From positions 1 through 31,885 of IMG/VR virus record IMGVR_UViG_3300048838_000670: 31,885 bases of DNA; one strand, written 5' to 3'. The stretch comes from a virus. Position numbers and translations under genes: made by a program. This document shows, in pieces, positions 1-7,485 of the stretch (the first letter of the stretch is position 1; each line of letters begins with the position of its first letter). Below the pieces are notes generated by a model that saw only the letters and a list, made by a program, of their open reading frames with translations, ran no database searches and was not told where the DNA came from.

Positions 1-48
1 GGCGGCTTCGATCTTCCGGCCGGCTTGGCGTAAGCGGCTCAGGCTCAT
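1..48 (-). CDS. Start of a further late tail-region gene (cut by window edge)
   Basis: Only the first 16 codons are present, beginning with ATG at 48-46 and reading MSLSRLRQAGRKIEAA. The start overlaps the stop codon of the upstream gene in the ATGA arrangement used by most late genes here, which is the main reason to call it. Its position after two tail-type genes suggests another tail component, but nothing in 16 residues identifies it. Confidence 0.6.
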   Translation of the reverse strand, partial: MSLSRLRQAGRKIEAA

Positions 49-947
49 GGCAGAACCTCCTCGAGTGTCAGCGTGACCGTGCCTCGTTGGCCGGCCAGCG
101 TGCGTGCGGGTGTGAGTTCACGGGCGTTGACGATCAAGTACCTCACGGCCTCGGCGTCGTCGGTTGGGTGCTGCCAGAGCAGCGGGAGCGTTCCGCCGGC
201 GGTCTCGACCAGCGCCTCGGCGAGCTGGGCCATCTCGGCCGAGCTCGCCAGGTCGATGGGCAGGCCATACACCCGCGGCGACAGCTCGCTGAGCGCCCGC
301 GTGTGCCTCTGGGGGCCCTCGGTCGCCAGCACCACGGCGCCCGGGCTCATGGTCACCGGCCAGCGGGGGTTGATGAGGTCCAGCTCGTAGCCAGGGGGCG
401 GCGGTGGTGGTGGCGGAGGCGGGGGCGGCGGAGGGGGTGGTGGCGGCGGTGGCGGGTTGGCCGGCCCCCACTGGTTGGCGTTGGGCACCTCGAAGGCCAG
501 ATAGCTGACCTCGAGCGACCAGAAGGGCTCGACGTTCTCGACCTTCAGCCGGGCCGAGACGAAGCCGTAGTCGGTGATCAGGGCGATCGCCGCCTCGGGG
601 ATGTCAAAGCTGTTCTGCTGCCAGACGTCCTCCATGGGCGTGATGGGCGGGCTCTCCCAGATCACCAGGCCACCCTGGTAGAGCTGCACCGTGAGCGTCG
701 GGTCCACGTCGTCTGGAACCACGACCTCGGTGATCTTGTGACGGACGTGGATCTCGTGCAGGTCGTCGCGGATGGGCGGCGTGAAGCTCTCGAATCGGAT
801 GTCGCTGCTGAGGTTGTTGATGGTGGTGGTGATGTACGAGGTGTCCTCGATCGAGGCCAGGGCGGTGTAGACGAAGTCGGCGCCAGCCACCGTCCAGGCA
901 GGCATGGTGTCGGGCGAGTCGGGCAGTGCGGTGATGGTGGCGCTCAT
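45..947 (-). CDS. Minor tail-type structural protein, two domains joined by a polyproline linker
   Basis: A 300-residue protein. Residues 1-160 look like a beta-rich domain (many alternating hydrophobics, YITTTINNLSSDIRFESF). Residues 165-185 are 21 consecutive prolines, and residues 186-300 form a second compact domain with LPLLWQHP and a C-terminal VTLTLEEVLP strand. No signal peptide or membrane segment is visible. The start overlaps the upstream stop in ATGA, and the gene ends in ATGA with the next gene, so it is translated as part of the late tail operon. The C-terminal domain is loosely reminiscent of minor tail proteins, but I do not recognise a specific family. The virion role is inferred from position only. 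Confidence 0.7.
   Translation of the reverse strand: MSATITALPDSPDTMPAWTVAGADFVYTALASIEDTSYITTTINNLSSDIRFESFTPPIRDDLHEIHVRHKITEVVVPDDVDPTLTVQLYQGGLVIWESPPITPMEDVWQQNSFDIPEAAIALITDYGFVSARLKVENVEPFWSLEVSYLAFEVPNANQWGPANPPPPPPPPPPPPPPPPPPPPPGYELDLINPRWPVTMSPGAVVLATEGPQRHTRALSELSPRVYGLPIDLASSAEMAQLAEALVETAGGTLPLLWQHPTDDAEAVRYLIVNARELTPARTLAGQRGTVTLTLEEVLP
393..455 (-). repeat. Tract of 21 proline codons
   Basis: Twenty-one consecutive CCN codons lie inside the minor tail gene. All four proline codons are used in irregular order, so the tract is not a simple triplet expansion. The protein run has been kept while the DNA has diverged. It separates two domains and would form a stiff polyproline II rod. 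Confidence 0.9.
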
Positions 948-1429
948 CGGAGGGCCTCGAGATCTCCGCGGGCGTGGCGGTAGACGACGTCCATCTCGAA
1001 GACGGTCACCGTGGTGCCCATGCCTCCCGGGTCCTGTCCGATCCCCCCGCCGCCCTGGTCGATCGTCTGCTCGGCCAGGCCGCCCCAGGTTCCCACGCTC
1101 GGGTCGGTCTCGTCCTCTATGAGGCCGACGACCTCGGCGTAGAGCTGGTCGGCGTAGGCGCGGTAGCTCACGCCGTCGGGCCGGTTGTCGGGCAGGTGGC
1201 ACAGCAGGAAGATGGGGAAGGTCTTGCGGATCAGCGTGCTGTGGTTCTGCTCGGGCTCGTCGCTGCCGATGCCGATCTCCACGTACGCCTTGCCCGTGGA
1301 CAGGATCTCGGTGATCCGCTGCTCGGCGATGGAGTTGCGCGTGTCCACATCCGAGACGTGGCCGACCATCTCCAGGGCCCGGAGGTCCTCGAGGATGGTG
1401 TCGACGATCTGGGTGCGCACGGGGGTCAT
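944..1429 (-). CDS. Probable tail completion/terminator-type protein
   Basis: A 161-residue protein. It begins with an amphipathic helix (QIVDTILEDLRALEMV), continues with a strand-rich core (GKAYVEIGIG, RKTFPIFLLCHLP) and ends with TVTVFEMDVVYRHARGDLEAL. This helix-then-beta order, the size and the place among head-tail and tail genes fit phage tail terminator or completion proteins. That assignment is an inference from architecture and not a motif match. The start ATG at 1429 overlaps the annotated stop of the fibre gene. If the fibre gene really ends at 1454 (see the G-tract entry), a GAGAGG ribosome site lies about 8 nt upstream of this ATG, so the start holds either way. Confidence 0.6.
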   Translation of the reverse strand: MTPVRTQIVDTILEDLRALEMVGHVSDVDTRNSIAEQRITEILSTGKAYVEIGIGSDEPEQNHSTLIRKTFPIFLLCHLPDNRPDGVSYRAYADQLYAEVVGLIEDETDPSVGTWGGLAEQTIDQGGGGIGQDPGGMGTTVTVFEMDVVYRHARGDLEALR

Positions 1430-4242
1430 GCTCGCAACCTCTCACCGACGCGGTCACGGCGAGCCCTCAGGCTCAAACGCGCTGATGGCGATCTCCGATC
1501 CCCACCCCCACCCCCGCCCGGCTCGTCGGCCTCGGCCTGCAACGCGCCGATGGCCGTGCCATACGCCACGCCGTTCATGTCTCGCTGGGCGAAGCTGTCC
1601 TCGACGAACAGTGTGGCCAGCAATGGCGATGCGGTCGCGGGCAATCCCGTGTCCAGGTCGGCGTAGAGAACCGACTCGTTTTGCCCGCTCCCGCTGGCCG
1701 ACCCACTCGTGAATGTGCTGGGCGGCTCCCCCTCGGTGTAGGAGTCGCGGACGTTGATGTTCGTGCCTTCGGCAAGCGTGATGGCCGCGATGAACGTGAT
1801 GCCGTTGGCCACGCACCGACGAACCAGGATATCGTCGGTGTCCTCGTCGCGGAAGTTGATGCTGTGGTTCGGCAGCGAGCACTGGTCCACGATGATGTGG
1901 CGAAAGATGCCGGTGCTGTTCTCGCCGAAGTTGATGCCGACCGACTGCGTGCCCTTGGAGTAGATGCGACCGTAGTAGGCGTTGGTCGTGCTGATTCCAA
2001 CGGAGCTGTTCGGATCGTCTAGACTGGTCTGCGTGTTCTCCTCAAGGTTGAACACGCCGTCGATGATCCGGTTGGTTCCTCCCTTTGACTGGATGACATC
2101 TCGGTGGCCTGCGTTCAGGATGCTGTTCACCGTCGTGTCGATCGCGTAGTCCTGGAGGATACCGTTCTCGCTACACCGCGTAAGCGTGTTTCGGATGGCT
2201 CGACTGGTTCGCATTATGCCTGCCTCGAATGGCAAGTCTTCAAGCACACAATCCTCCAGCCCGGACATTATCGGCGTGCTGCCGATGAAGTATTGGCTTG
2301 CGTACTGTGGGTCGCCGATCTGGGCTCCAGCGAGATGGGACGTTGCGGTGCTGGCGCTGCTGCCTCTCGTCACGCCGGTCAGGTTGTTGCCACTCTTGCC
2401 CGACCACGAAATCGTCTCGCCGCTCGGGTTGTCGCCCAGCTTGATCGAAACGTCGGTTCCAGCGGTCGGGAAGTCGCTGGCGTCAACGAGTGGGATTGTG
2501 GTCTGGCTGTCGTCGATGTCCTCGGCCAGCGTGGAATACCATTTGAGCAGCCCGTAGATCCGGCAGTTCACGAACAGGCCGTGCCCGAGCACGACGCGGT
2601 TGCCGATGGCTTCCTTGGTAGCCTGCGGCAACGTGTTGACCGTCATGTTCTCAAAACGAACACGCATCATGCCTGACGACGCGGAGATAGTTGAACCCGC
2701 CGTCTTTCCCAGCGTCAGTGTGGTGTTCGCCTTGGTGTACCCATCGGCGTTCTGCACGGTCAGCCATGCGGTCCCGGCCGTGTTTTGCAGCGGGCCGTTA
2801 TCGTAGTCTACGTCTCCGCCACTGTCGGGTGTGCAGATCAGTGTCACTGGCTTGCCTGATGCCATCATGACTCTCGCGGCGTCTAACGCGCTTCGCATCG
2901 AGTTGAACGGCGACCCACTGCTGCCGTCGCCGCCACCGCCCGCATCCCCATCGAAGTAGAGCGTCTCCCGGTTCGTGACGTTGCAGCGGAGCCACAGCGA
3001 GGCCGTGAACAGTGCCTCGGTTCCGTCGCTGTCCTGTAGGATCGCGCCCTGTCCTGCGGTCGGATAGATCCTCGCCCGAATCTCCACGAGCGTGTCGTTG
3101 CCGAAGTCGGACGGGTCGAGGGTGCAACAATACTCATAGTCTCCGGTCTGCGGGTTGAGCGTCTGCTTGACGACTTGAGCCCAGTTGTCCGAGTCGTTCA
3201 CGTTGAACTCAACTCGGTCGATGCCGTTCATGTGGTACGCCTTCACGCCAACATAGAGCAGGTCGTTGGCCTCCTCGTACCACCAACGTGTGAACTTTCC
3301 GAACGCAGTGTGGTTGACGCCAGGCTCATCGGTTGTTCCGATCTGCCCGATGGATGTGGTATCGGTCCAGTTGGCGGCAGGGTCACTGTCGGCCCCAGTG
3401 GCGTCCAGGGTGGGCGGATCGTTGCTGGCCACCACGGTCAGGAAGTAGGACCGCGTGGTGGCGTCGCTGTTATCGTCGGTGACAGTGAGCGTCACCTCGT
3501 AGGTGCCAGCCGAGGCGTAGGTGTGCGAGGCCGACACGCCGCTGCTGGTGCTGCTCATGTCGCCCCAGTCCCACTCGTAAGTGGCGGGCTCAGCGTTCAC
3601 GCCCGAAGCGTCGGCACTGGCGTAGAGCGTCAGGCCGTCGCGGCGGAAGGCCCCGACCGGCTTGGGGGGGATGACCACCACGACATCCTCGACCGAGAAG
3701 TTGTCGCACTGTGGGCCACCGCTGTCTTTGACACTGAGAATGACCGAGCTTGCAGCGGTGAACGTCGAGTCCAAAGCCGAAATGATGACCACATCGTCTT
3801 TGAGAACCTGGAGGGTGCTTTGCTGGGCACGGAACTTGAACGCGCCAGCCGAGGCGGTACCTCCGGACGTGCCGAGCGAGGTGGTTGATCCATCGGTATT
3901 GAGCCGCAAGAGAGCCGACACGCCATTGCTTCGCAACTCCATGCGATAGCCGCCCGGAGTGGCGGATGGCTTTCGGATGTCGATGCGGAACTCGCCGTTT
4001 CGCGTACCCTTTTGGACATAATCAAGGCCGACCTCGATGTCAGCCGTTGGCGTGAAAGACGTCTCACACGTCGCCCAGTTGTTGGTTCGGTTGCCCTGGC
4101 ACTTGTTGTCCTGGATCGTGAGCAGTGTGCCGCTGGCAACGTCTACCCACGTCCACCCCTGACCCGTCGCACCCTGGGTAGCCTCGCGTCCGGGAAGCTG
4201 GGTCGTGTCGGTCCCCGTGAAGTCGTCGTTGTAGGTCGCCAT
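1426..4242 (-). CDS. Large fibre/spike-like protein with PKD domain and predicted beta-helix
   Basis: A 938-residue virion-type protein. Residues 1-190 resemble a jelly-roll sugar-binding domain (YNDDFTG start, GYRMELRSNG, VKDSGGPQCDNFSVEDV). Residues 195-270 are a PKD domain with YEWDWGD and HTYASAGTYEVTLTVTD. Residues 275-430 look like another beta-sandwich. Residues 430-890 are rich in N, G, S and short strands, as in right-handed beta-helix spikes and pectate-lyase-like proteins. It probably binds or degrades a surface glycan. Codon use is more A+T-rich than in its neighbours, suggesting recent exchange. The last 24 residues after a glycine run are basic and atypical, and a one-base shift would replace them with a natural-looking end. 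The gene sits between connector-type and tail-terminator-type genes, so a head or neck fibre is possible. Confidence 0.8.
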   Translation of the reverse strand: MATYNDDFTGTDTTQLPGREATQGATGQGWTWVDVASGTLLTIQDNKCQGNRTNNWATCETSFTPTADIEVGLDYVQKGTRNGEFRIDIRKPSATPGGYRMELRSNGVSALLRLNTDGSTTSLGTSGGTASAGAFKFRAQQSTLQVLKDDVVIISALDSTFTAASSVILSVKDSGGPQCDNFSVEDVVVVIPPKPVGAFRRDGLTLYASADASGVNAEPATYEWDWGDMSSTSSGVSASHTYASAGTYEVTLTVTDDNSDATTRSYFLTVVASNDPPTLDATGADSDPAANWTDTTSIGQIGTTDEPGVNHTAFGKFTRWWYEEANDLLYVGVKAYHMNGIDRVEFNVNDSDNWAQVVKQTLNPQTGDYEYCCTLDPSDFGNDTLVEIRARIYPTAGQGAILQDSDGTEALFTASLWLRCNVTNRETLYFDGDAGGGGDGSSGSPFNSMRSALDAARVMMASGKPVTLICTPDSGGDVDYDNGPLQNTAGTAWLTVQNADGYTKANTTLTLGKTAGSTISASSGMMRVRFENMTVNTLPQATKEAIGNRVVLGHGLFVNCRIYGLLKWYSTLAEDIDDSQTTIPLVDASDFPTAGTDVSIKLGDNPSGETISWSGKSGNNLTGVTRGSSASTATSHLAGAQIGDPQYASQYFIGSTPIMSGLEDCVLEDLPFEAGIMRTSRAIRNTLTRCSENGILQDYAIDTTVNSILNAGHRDVIQSKGGTNRIIDGVFNLEENTQTSLDDPNSSVGISTTNAYYGRIYSKGTQSVGINFGENSTGIFRHIIVDQCSLPNHSINFRDEDTDDILVRRCVANGITFIAAITLAEGTNINVRDSYTEGEPPSTFTSGSASGSGQNESVLYADLDTGLPATASPLLATLFVEDSFAQRDMNGVAYGTAIGALQAEADEPGGGGGGDRRSPSARLSLRARRDRVGERLRA
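1498..1519 (-). other. G-tract at a probable frameshift point in the fibre gene
   Basis: Read on the coding strand, this is a run of G3-C-G5-T-G5-T-G4 followed by ATC. As sequenced, the reading frame continues to a TGA at 1428-1426. One additional G in the last run would switch to a frame that encodes GSEIAISAFEPEGSP and stops at 1456-1454. The two preceding runs have five Gs and the last has four, consistent with a one-base slippage. Confidence 0.5.
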
Positions 4243-4326
4243 TTACTCGTCCCCTCGCGTCAGGCCCTCAGCCATCGCGGTGAGGAGGCAGGGCGGGGTG
4301 TTGGTGTTCCTGAACGCTTCGATCAT
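4243..4326 (-). CDS. Small 27-residue late protein
   Basis: This short reading frame encodes MIEAFRNTNTPPCLLTAMAEGLTRGDE. Its ATG overlaps the preceding stop (ATGA at 4326-4323) and its TAA is immediately followed by the ATG of the fibre gene, so it fits exactly between two coupled genes. A G-run about 6 nt upstream could serve as ribosome site, and its own end carries the AGGGGA site of the fibre gene. It could be a genuine small protein or merely a translational bridge that feeds ribosomes to the fibre start. No family recognised. Confidence 0.5.
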   Translation of the reverse strand: MIEAFRNTNTPPCLLTAMAEGLTRGDE

Positions 4327-5177
4327 GTCAAACCCCCGGCCTCGCCCACCGCCCGCTCGAGCAGGTTCCGGCGCACGGCCTTGGCGGCCCTCCGCTTGGC
4401 GGCGCGGGCGCCCGGCACGTCGCCGGGGTTGGCCTTGATGTACGACTGGTACTCGCGCTCGCCGGCGGCCAGGGCGGCCGCCACCACCTGGGGCGTGACC
4501 GCCCGCGTGATGCGATCGGATGCCAGCTTCGACTTGAGCTGGCCGCGTCCCGCCTCGGTGGTCAGCAGGTCCAGGTCGCGCTCGTACTTGGCCAGCGCCT
4601 TGGGGCGGATCATGTCCCACCGCTTGAAGAACCCAAGCCGCGGCTTGCGCGTGATCCGCTTGGTGAGGATGCCGGCGATCTCGGTGCGCTCGCTCTGCTT
4701 GCGGTCGTCCGGGTCGATCAGCAGGCCCCGAGATCCGACGAGCACGAACTGGTTGCGTTCCAGCTTCTCGCGGAAGCGGGCGCCACCCCTGGCGCCGCGG
4801 TACTTCGCGGCGATCGGGACGGCCATGGACTCGTTGGTGTTCTGGGGCCCGCCCTCTTCCAGCCCCTCGAGCACGCCGTCACGCTCGGTGCCGAAGCTCT
4901 CGCCCCGGGCCTGGCTGAGGAACGTGGGGAGCTGGCCGCCCGTGGTCCGGCCGAACCGCTTGAGCCTGGGCGCCAAGAACCGCTGGGCGCCACGACCGCG
5001 CTCGAAGTTCTTGCTGGCGTCCTTCAGCACGCCCGACCGGTGGTGGCTCAGGACATCGATGTTCCGCTCGGCGATGACCACCGGAGCCAGATCGCGCGTC
5101 ATCGCCAGCGTGCGGACCGAGTCCAGCACGTCTGGAACGACTACGAACCCGCTCACCATGGCGCCCGCGCGGGTCAT
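4323..5177 (-). CDS. Unknown virion morphogenesis protein (connector region)
   Basis: A 284-residue protein that begins MTRAGAMVSGFVVVPDVLDSVRT and ends in a lysine- and arginine-rich helical segment (GARAAKRRAAKAVRRNLLERA). There is no signal peptide or membrane segment. The middle is basic (RFREKLERNQFVL, KRITRKPRLGFFKRWD). It overlaps both neighbours by 4 nt. Gene order after capsid, cement and a large unknown protein places it with head-completion or tail-assembly proteins. A gpZ-like or HK97-gp10-like role is conceivable, but I cannot match a motif to either. Confidence 0.65.
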   Translation of the reverse strand: MTRAGAMVSGFVVVPDVLDSVRTLAMTRDLAPVVIAERNIDVLSHHRSGVLKDASKNFERGRGAQRFLAPRLKRFGRTTGGQLPTFLSQARGESFGTERDGVLEGLEEGGPQNTNESMAVPIAAKYRGARGGARFREKLERNQFVLVGSRGLLIDPDDRKQSERTEIAGILTKRITRKPRLGFFKRWDMIRPKALAKYERDLDLLTTEAGRGQLKSKLASDRITRAVTPQVVAAALAAGEREYQSYIKANPGDVPGARAAKRRAAKAVRRNLLERAVGEAGGLT

Positions 5178-6718
5178 GCCGACACCTCGACCGACCAGTA
5201 GGACCGGTCCACCAGCTTGAAGGTCTCAGGCACGCGCAGCTTGACGACCTCGTTGCTCGGCAGGCCCAGGTGCTCGGCCGCGATCGCGAAGACGTCGCTG
5301 TTCTCCAGTCGCACCATCGACCGGGCGTCGAGCTGCACGGCCTCGAGATCGGGGTCGTTGGCAACGCCCAGGCCCGGGTCGGCCAGGTGGGTTCCAGCCA
5401 GGCAGATCAACCGCCACGACTGGCGCCTGCGGTTGTTCAGGCTGTGCCGGCTGCGTTCGGGCGTTCCACCCACGACCTCGGCGGCCGAGTCGCTGATGTA
5501 GACCACGACGTCGATGCCCGTGCCCAGCCCGCGCTGGTAGTACTTCGCCGGCACGCCCAGCCGCAGGATCGTCGCGGCGATCTGCTGGCGCTGCACCTTC
5601 TGATGGTCCTTCAGCGGCGTGGGCAGGCCGGGCTCGGCCGGCGTGGGCTGGCCCGTCACGGGCTGGGCCGTCTGAAACGTGCTGCTGGGCCCTGGCAGGC
5701 CGTCCACGAACACCGTCTCGTCGGCGATCGTGAGCACCGCCTCGGCGAGCTCGGCCACACTGCTCAGCCCCAGCAGGGCGGGCGGGGTGTTCTCGATGCC
5801 GCCCACGTCCACGTTGGGCCAGCCTGCCTCAGCCATGCCCTCGAAGCCCGCACGCAGGAAGTCCAGGCCCGTGGCCACCGAGTCATACCCGGCGGCGGGA
5901 TCTTCCACGAAGTGGGGCAGCCAAACGGACATGGACCATTGGGCCTCGGGCACGCCATCGGCCAGCAGCCTGGTCTTCTCGCTGCTCGCCCACAGCCGGT
6001 GCGCCTCGCGGAACTTGGCGGGCGTGGACAGCACCGGATCGGTCATCGGCTTGAAGTGCCCGTGCACGTAGTGACGCTGCTGGGGGTCCCAGAAGTGGGT
6101 CTTCACCCAGGCGATCTCTCCGGTCGTTGGCAGGCCGCGCCGCTGGGTGAGGCCGGTCGGATTCAGGAACGGCCGCGGCCAGCCAAGGGCATAATTGCCG
6201 TAGGCGCTGTTCGGGTAGTCGGTGTTGGCCACGTGCTGCTTGCCGCGCATCCAAGCGGCGAACATGGCGTCGTACGCCGCGGAGTCTTCCTCGGCGGGAA
6301 TGGCGCCAGCCCCGTCACCGATCCATTGGCCAGCCAGCCGGCTGAGCGGGCCGCGCCACTCGAAGTCGTCCTGGATGTCCCATTCCTCGGCGATGGCCTG
6401 GGCGCTCATGCGGTTGGCGAGCTGCACCGACCACGCGGCCGCGGCGTCCTGCGTCATGCGGTACGTGGTGCCCTCGAACTCGACCTCGGGCAGGTCGGGG
6501 TAGGACAGGGGGTTGTCGCCGGATCCCGGCGTTGGCTCGGCGCTCGTCTCGACCAACGCGGGGAGGTACTGGCCGCCGCTCAGCGGGTCGGTGCTCTTCT
6601 TGAGACCCGAGGCAGAGCTTTGCATGAAGATCGCAGGGCGCACGTACGACCGCCGACCCGCGAGAACGAGCGGGGTGCTGGTGGTGGCCGTGCTACCGAG
6701 TGCGATCAAGATTCCCAT
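5174..6718 (-). CDS. Unknown 514-residue late protein following the capsid genes
   Basis: The start is set at ATG 6718 (MGILIALGSTATTSTPLVLAGRRSYVRPAIF). An upstream in-frame start would run through a strong intercistronic hairpin and the end of the cement gene. The protein has a hydrophobic beta-like N-terminus, a central tryptophan-rich section (EEWDIQDDFEWRGPLSRLAGQWIGD, NYALGWPRPFLNPTG) and a C-terminal part (GIDVVVYISDSAAEVVGG, LVDRSYWSVEVSA) that looks like a separate small beta-domain. Position suggests a head-tail adaptor or minor capsid component. I do not recognise the family. It is coupled to the downstream gene by ATGA. Confidence 0.7.
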   Translation of the reverse strand: MGILIALGSTATTSTPLVLAGRRSYVRPAIFMQSSASGLKKSTDPLSGGQYLPALVETSAEPTPGSGDNPLSYPDLPEVEFEGTTYRMTQDAAAAWSVQLANRMSAQAIAEEWDIQDDFEWRGPLSRLAGQWIGDGAGAIPAEEDSAAYDAMFAAWMRGKQHVANTDYPNSAYGNYALGWPRPFLNPTGLTQRRGLPTTGEIAWVKTHFWDPQQRHYVHGHFKPMTDPVLSTPAKFREAHRLWASSEKTRLLADGVPEAQWSMSVWLPHFVEDPAAGYDSVATGLDFLRAGFEGMAEAGWPNVDVGGIENTPPALLGLSSVAELAEAVLTIADETVFVDGLPGPSSTFQTAQPVTGQPTPAEPGLPTPLKDHQKVQRQQIAATILRLGVPAKYYQRGLGTGIDVVVYISDSAAEVVGGTPERSRHSLNNRRRQSWRLICLAGTHLADPGLGVANDPDLEAVQLDARSMVRLENSDVFAIAAEHLGLPSNEVVKLRVPETFKLVDRSYWSVEVSA

Positions 6719-6723
6719 AAAGC

Positions 6724-6749
6724 CCGGCCCTGGCGTCAACCAGAGCCGG
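6724..6749 (-). terminator. Strong hairpin between cement gene and next late gene
   Basis: Ten paired bases (one G-U) close a 6-nt loop. On the transcript the stem is followed at once by GCUUU and the AUG at 6718. It resembles an intrinsic terminator with a short U-run, so it is better read as an attenuator that lowers expression of genes after the highly expressed capsid and cement genes. It also covers the only ribosome-site candidate of the next gene. Confidence 0.5.
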
Positions 6750-6770
6750 ACCGAAACCGAAACACGACGG

Positions 6771-7382
6771 CTACAGGTGGATGGTGTAATCCAGCACGTC
6801 GCCCTCATCGAGCTGCGTGCCCGAGCCCACTCCCGTCACGCTGACCTTGCCCAGGTCCGCGCCGCCCATCTTCAGGACGTCGTACGTGGACTTGAGCCGG
6901 CCCGTGGTGACCGCGCGCAGGCTGGTCTGCACCGAGCTGGGGGCCACACCCCAGCCGGTGTCGATGATGACCTGGCCGTTGGCGCTGCTGGCCGAGGCCT
7001 GCGTCGAGTCGATGGTGATGCTGCCCGTGCAGGGCGGGGGCATGACGTTGAGGTCGACCACCACGCTGGTGGCGCCCGAAACCACCGCCTCGCGAGCCGT
7101 GCCGAGGGGCGGCGTGCCGGTGGGCACGAAGCTCACGCGGCTGTTTTCGCCGTCCCACCAGAGCGGCTGGCCCTGGGCGACGGCGGTTCCGGCGGCCTTG
7201 GTGAAGCTGTACGCGCCGGCGCCGTAGAGGATGCCCGTGGCGGCGGCGAGGATGTCGACGTGGGCCACGCCCCAGCCCTGCTTGGTCTGGACGGGCGTGC
7301 CGCCCGCGATCGTCGTCTCGCCACCGTTGGTGTAAGCGAGCTCGATCACGTTGGCGGGAAAGTCCTTGATTCCGTTCTTCAT
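6771..7382 (-). CDS. DUF2190-like capsid cement (decoration) protein
   Basis: A 203-residue protein. Residues 1-115 match the pattern of the DUF2190 capsid-stabilising family: GGETTIAGGTPVQ, then GWGVAHVDILAAATGILYGAGAYSFTKAAGTAVAQGQPLWWDGENSRV. A short PPPC linker leads to a second beta-domain (residues 117-203) that ends VLDYTIHL. Such proteins bind the outside of the assembled capsid, and the place directly after the major capsid gene fits. The ATG at 7382 has a clear AGGAG site 9 nt upstream. The extra C-terminal domain is longer than in typical members and may be displayed on the head surface. Confidence 0.75.
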   Translation of the reverse strand: MKNGIKDFPANVIELAYTNGGETTIAGGTPVQTKQGWGVAHVDILAAATGILYGAGAYSFTKAAGTAVAQGQPLWWDGENSRVSFVPTGTPPLGTAREAVVSGATSVVVDLNVMPPPCTGSITIDSTQASASSANGQVIIDTGWGVAPSSVQTSLRAVTTGRLKSTYDVLKMGGADLGKVSVTGVGSGTQLDEGDVLDYTIHL

Positions 7383-7405
7383 TGCTTGCGTCTCCTGGTT
7401 GGCCT

Positions 7406-7429
7406 GATTCGCGGACGAGGTCCCGAATC
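7406..7429 (-). other. Intercistronic stem-loop between capsid and cement genes
   Basis: GATTCG and CGAATC arms enclose GGAC and GTCC, giving a 10-bp stem with one bulged C and a GAG loop. No U-run follows on the transcript, so termination is unlikely. A role in mRNA stability or processing between the two most abundant virion genes is plausible. Confidence 0.5.
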
Positions 7430-7485
7430 GATCGGCGTTGGGAAACGCGCCCGCCTACCAGCGTGCGCGTGTCAGGCGGTCGGGT

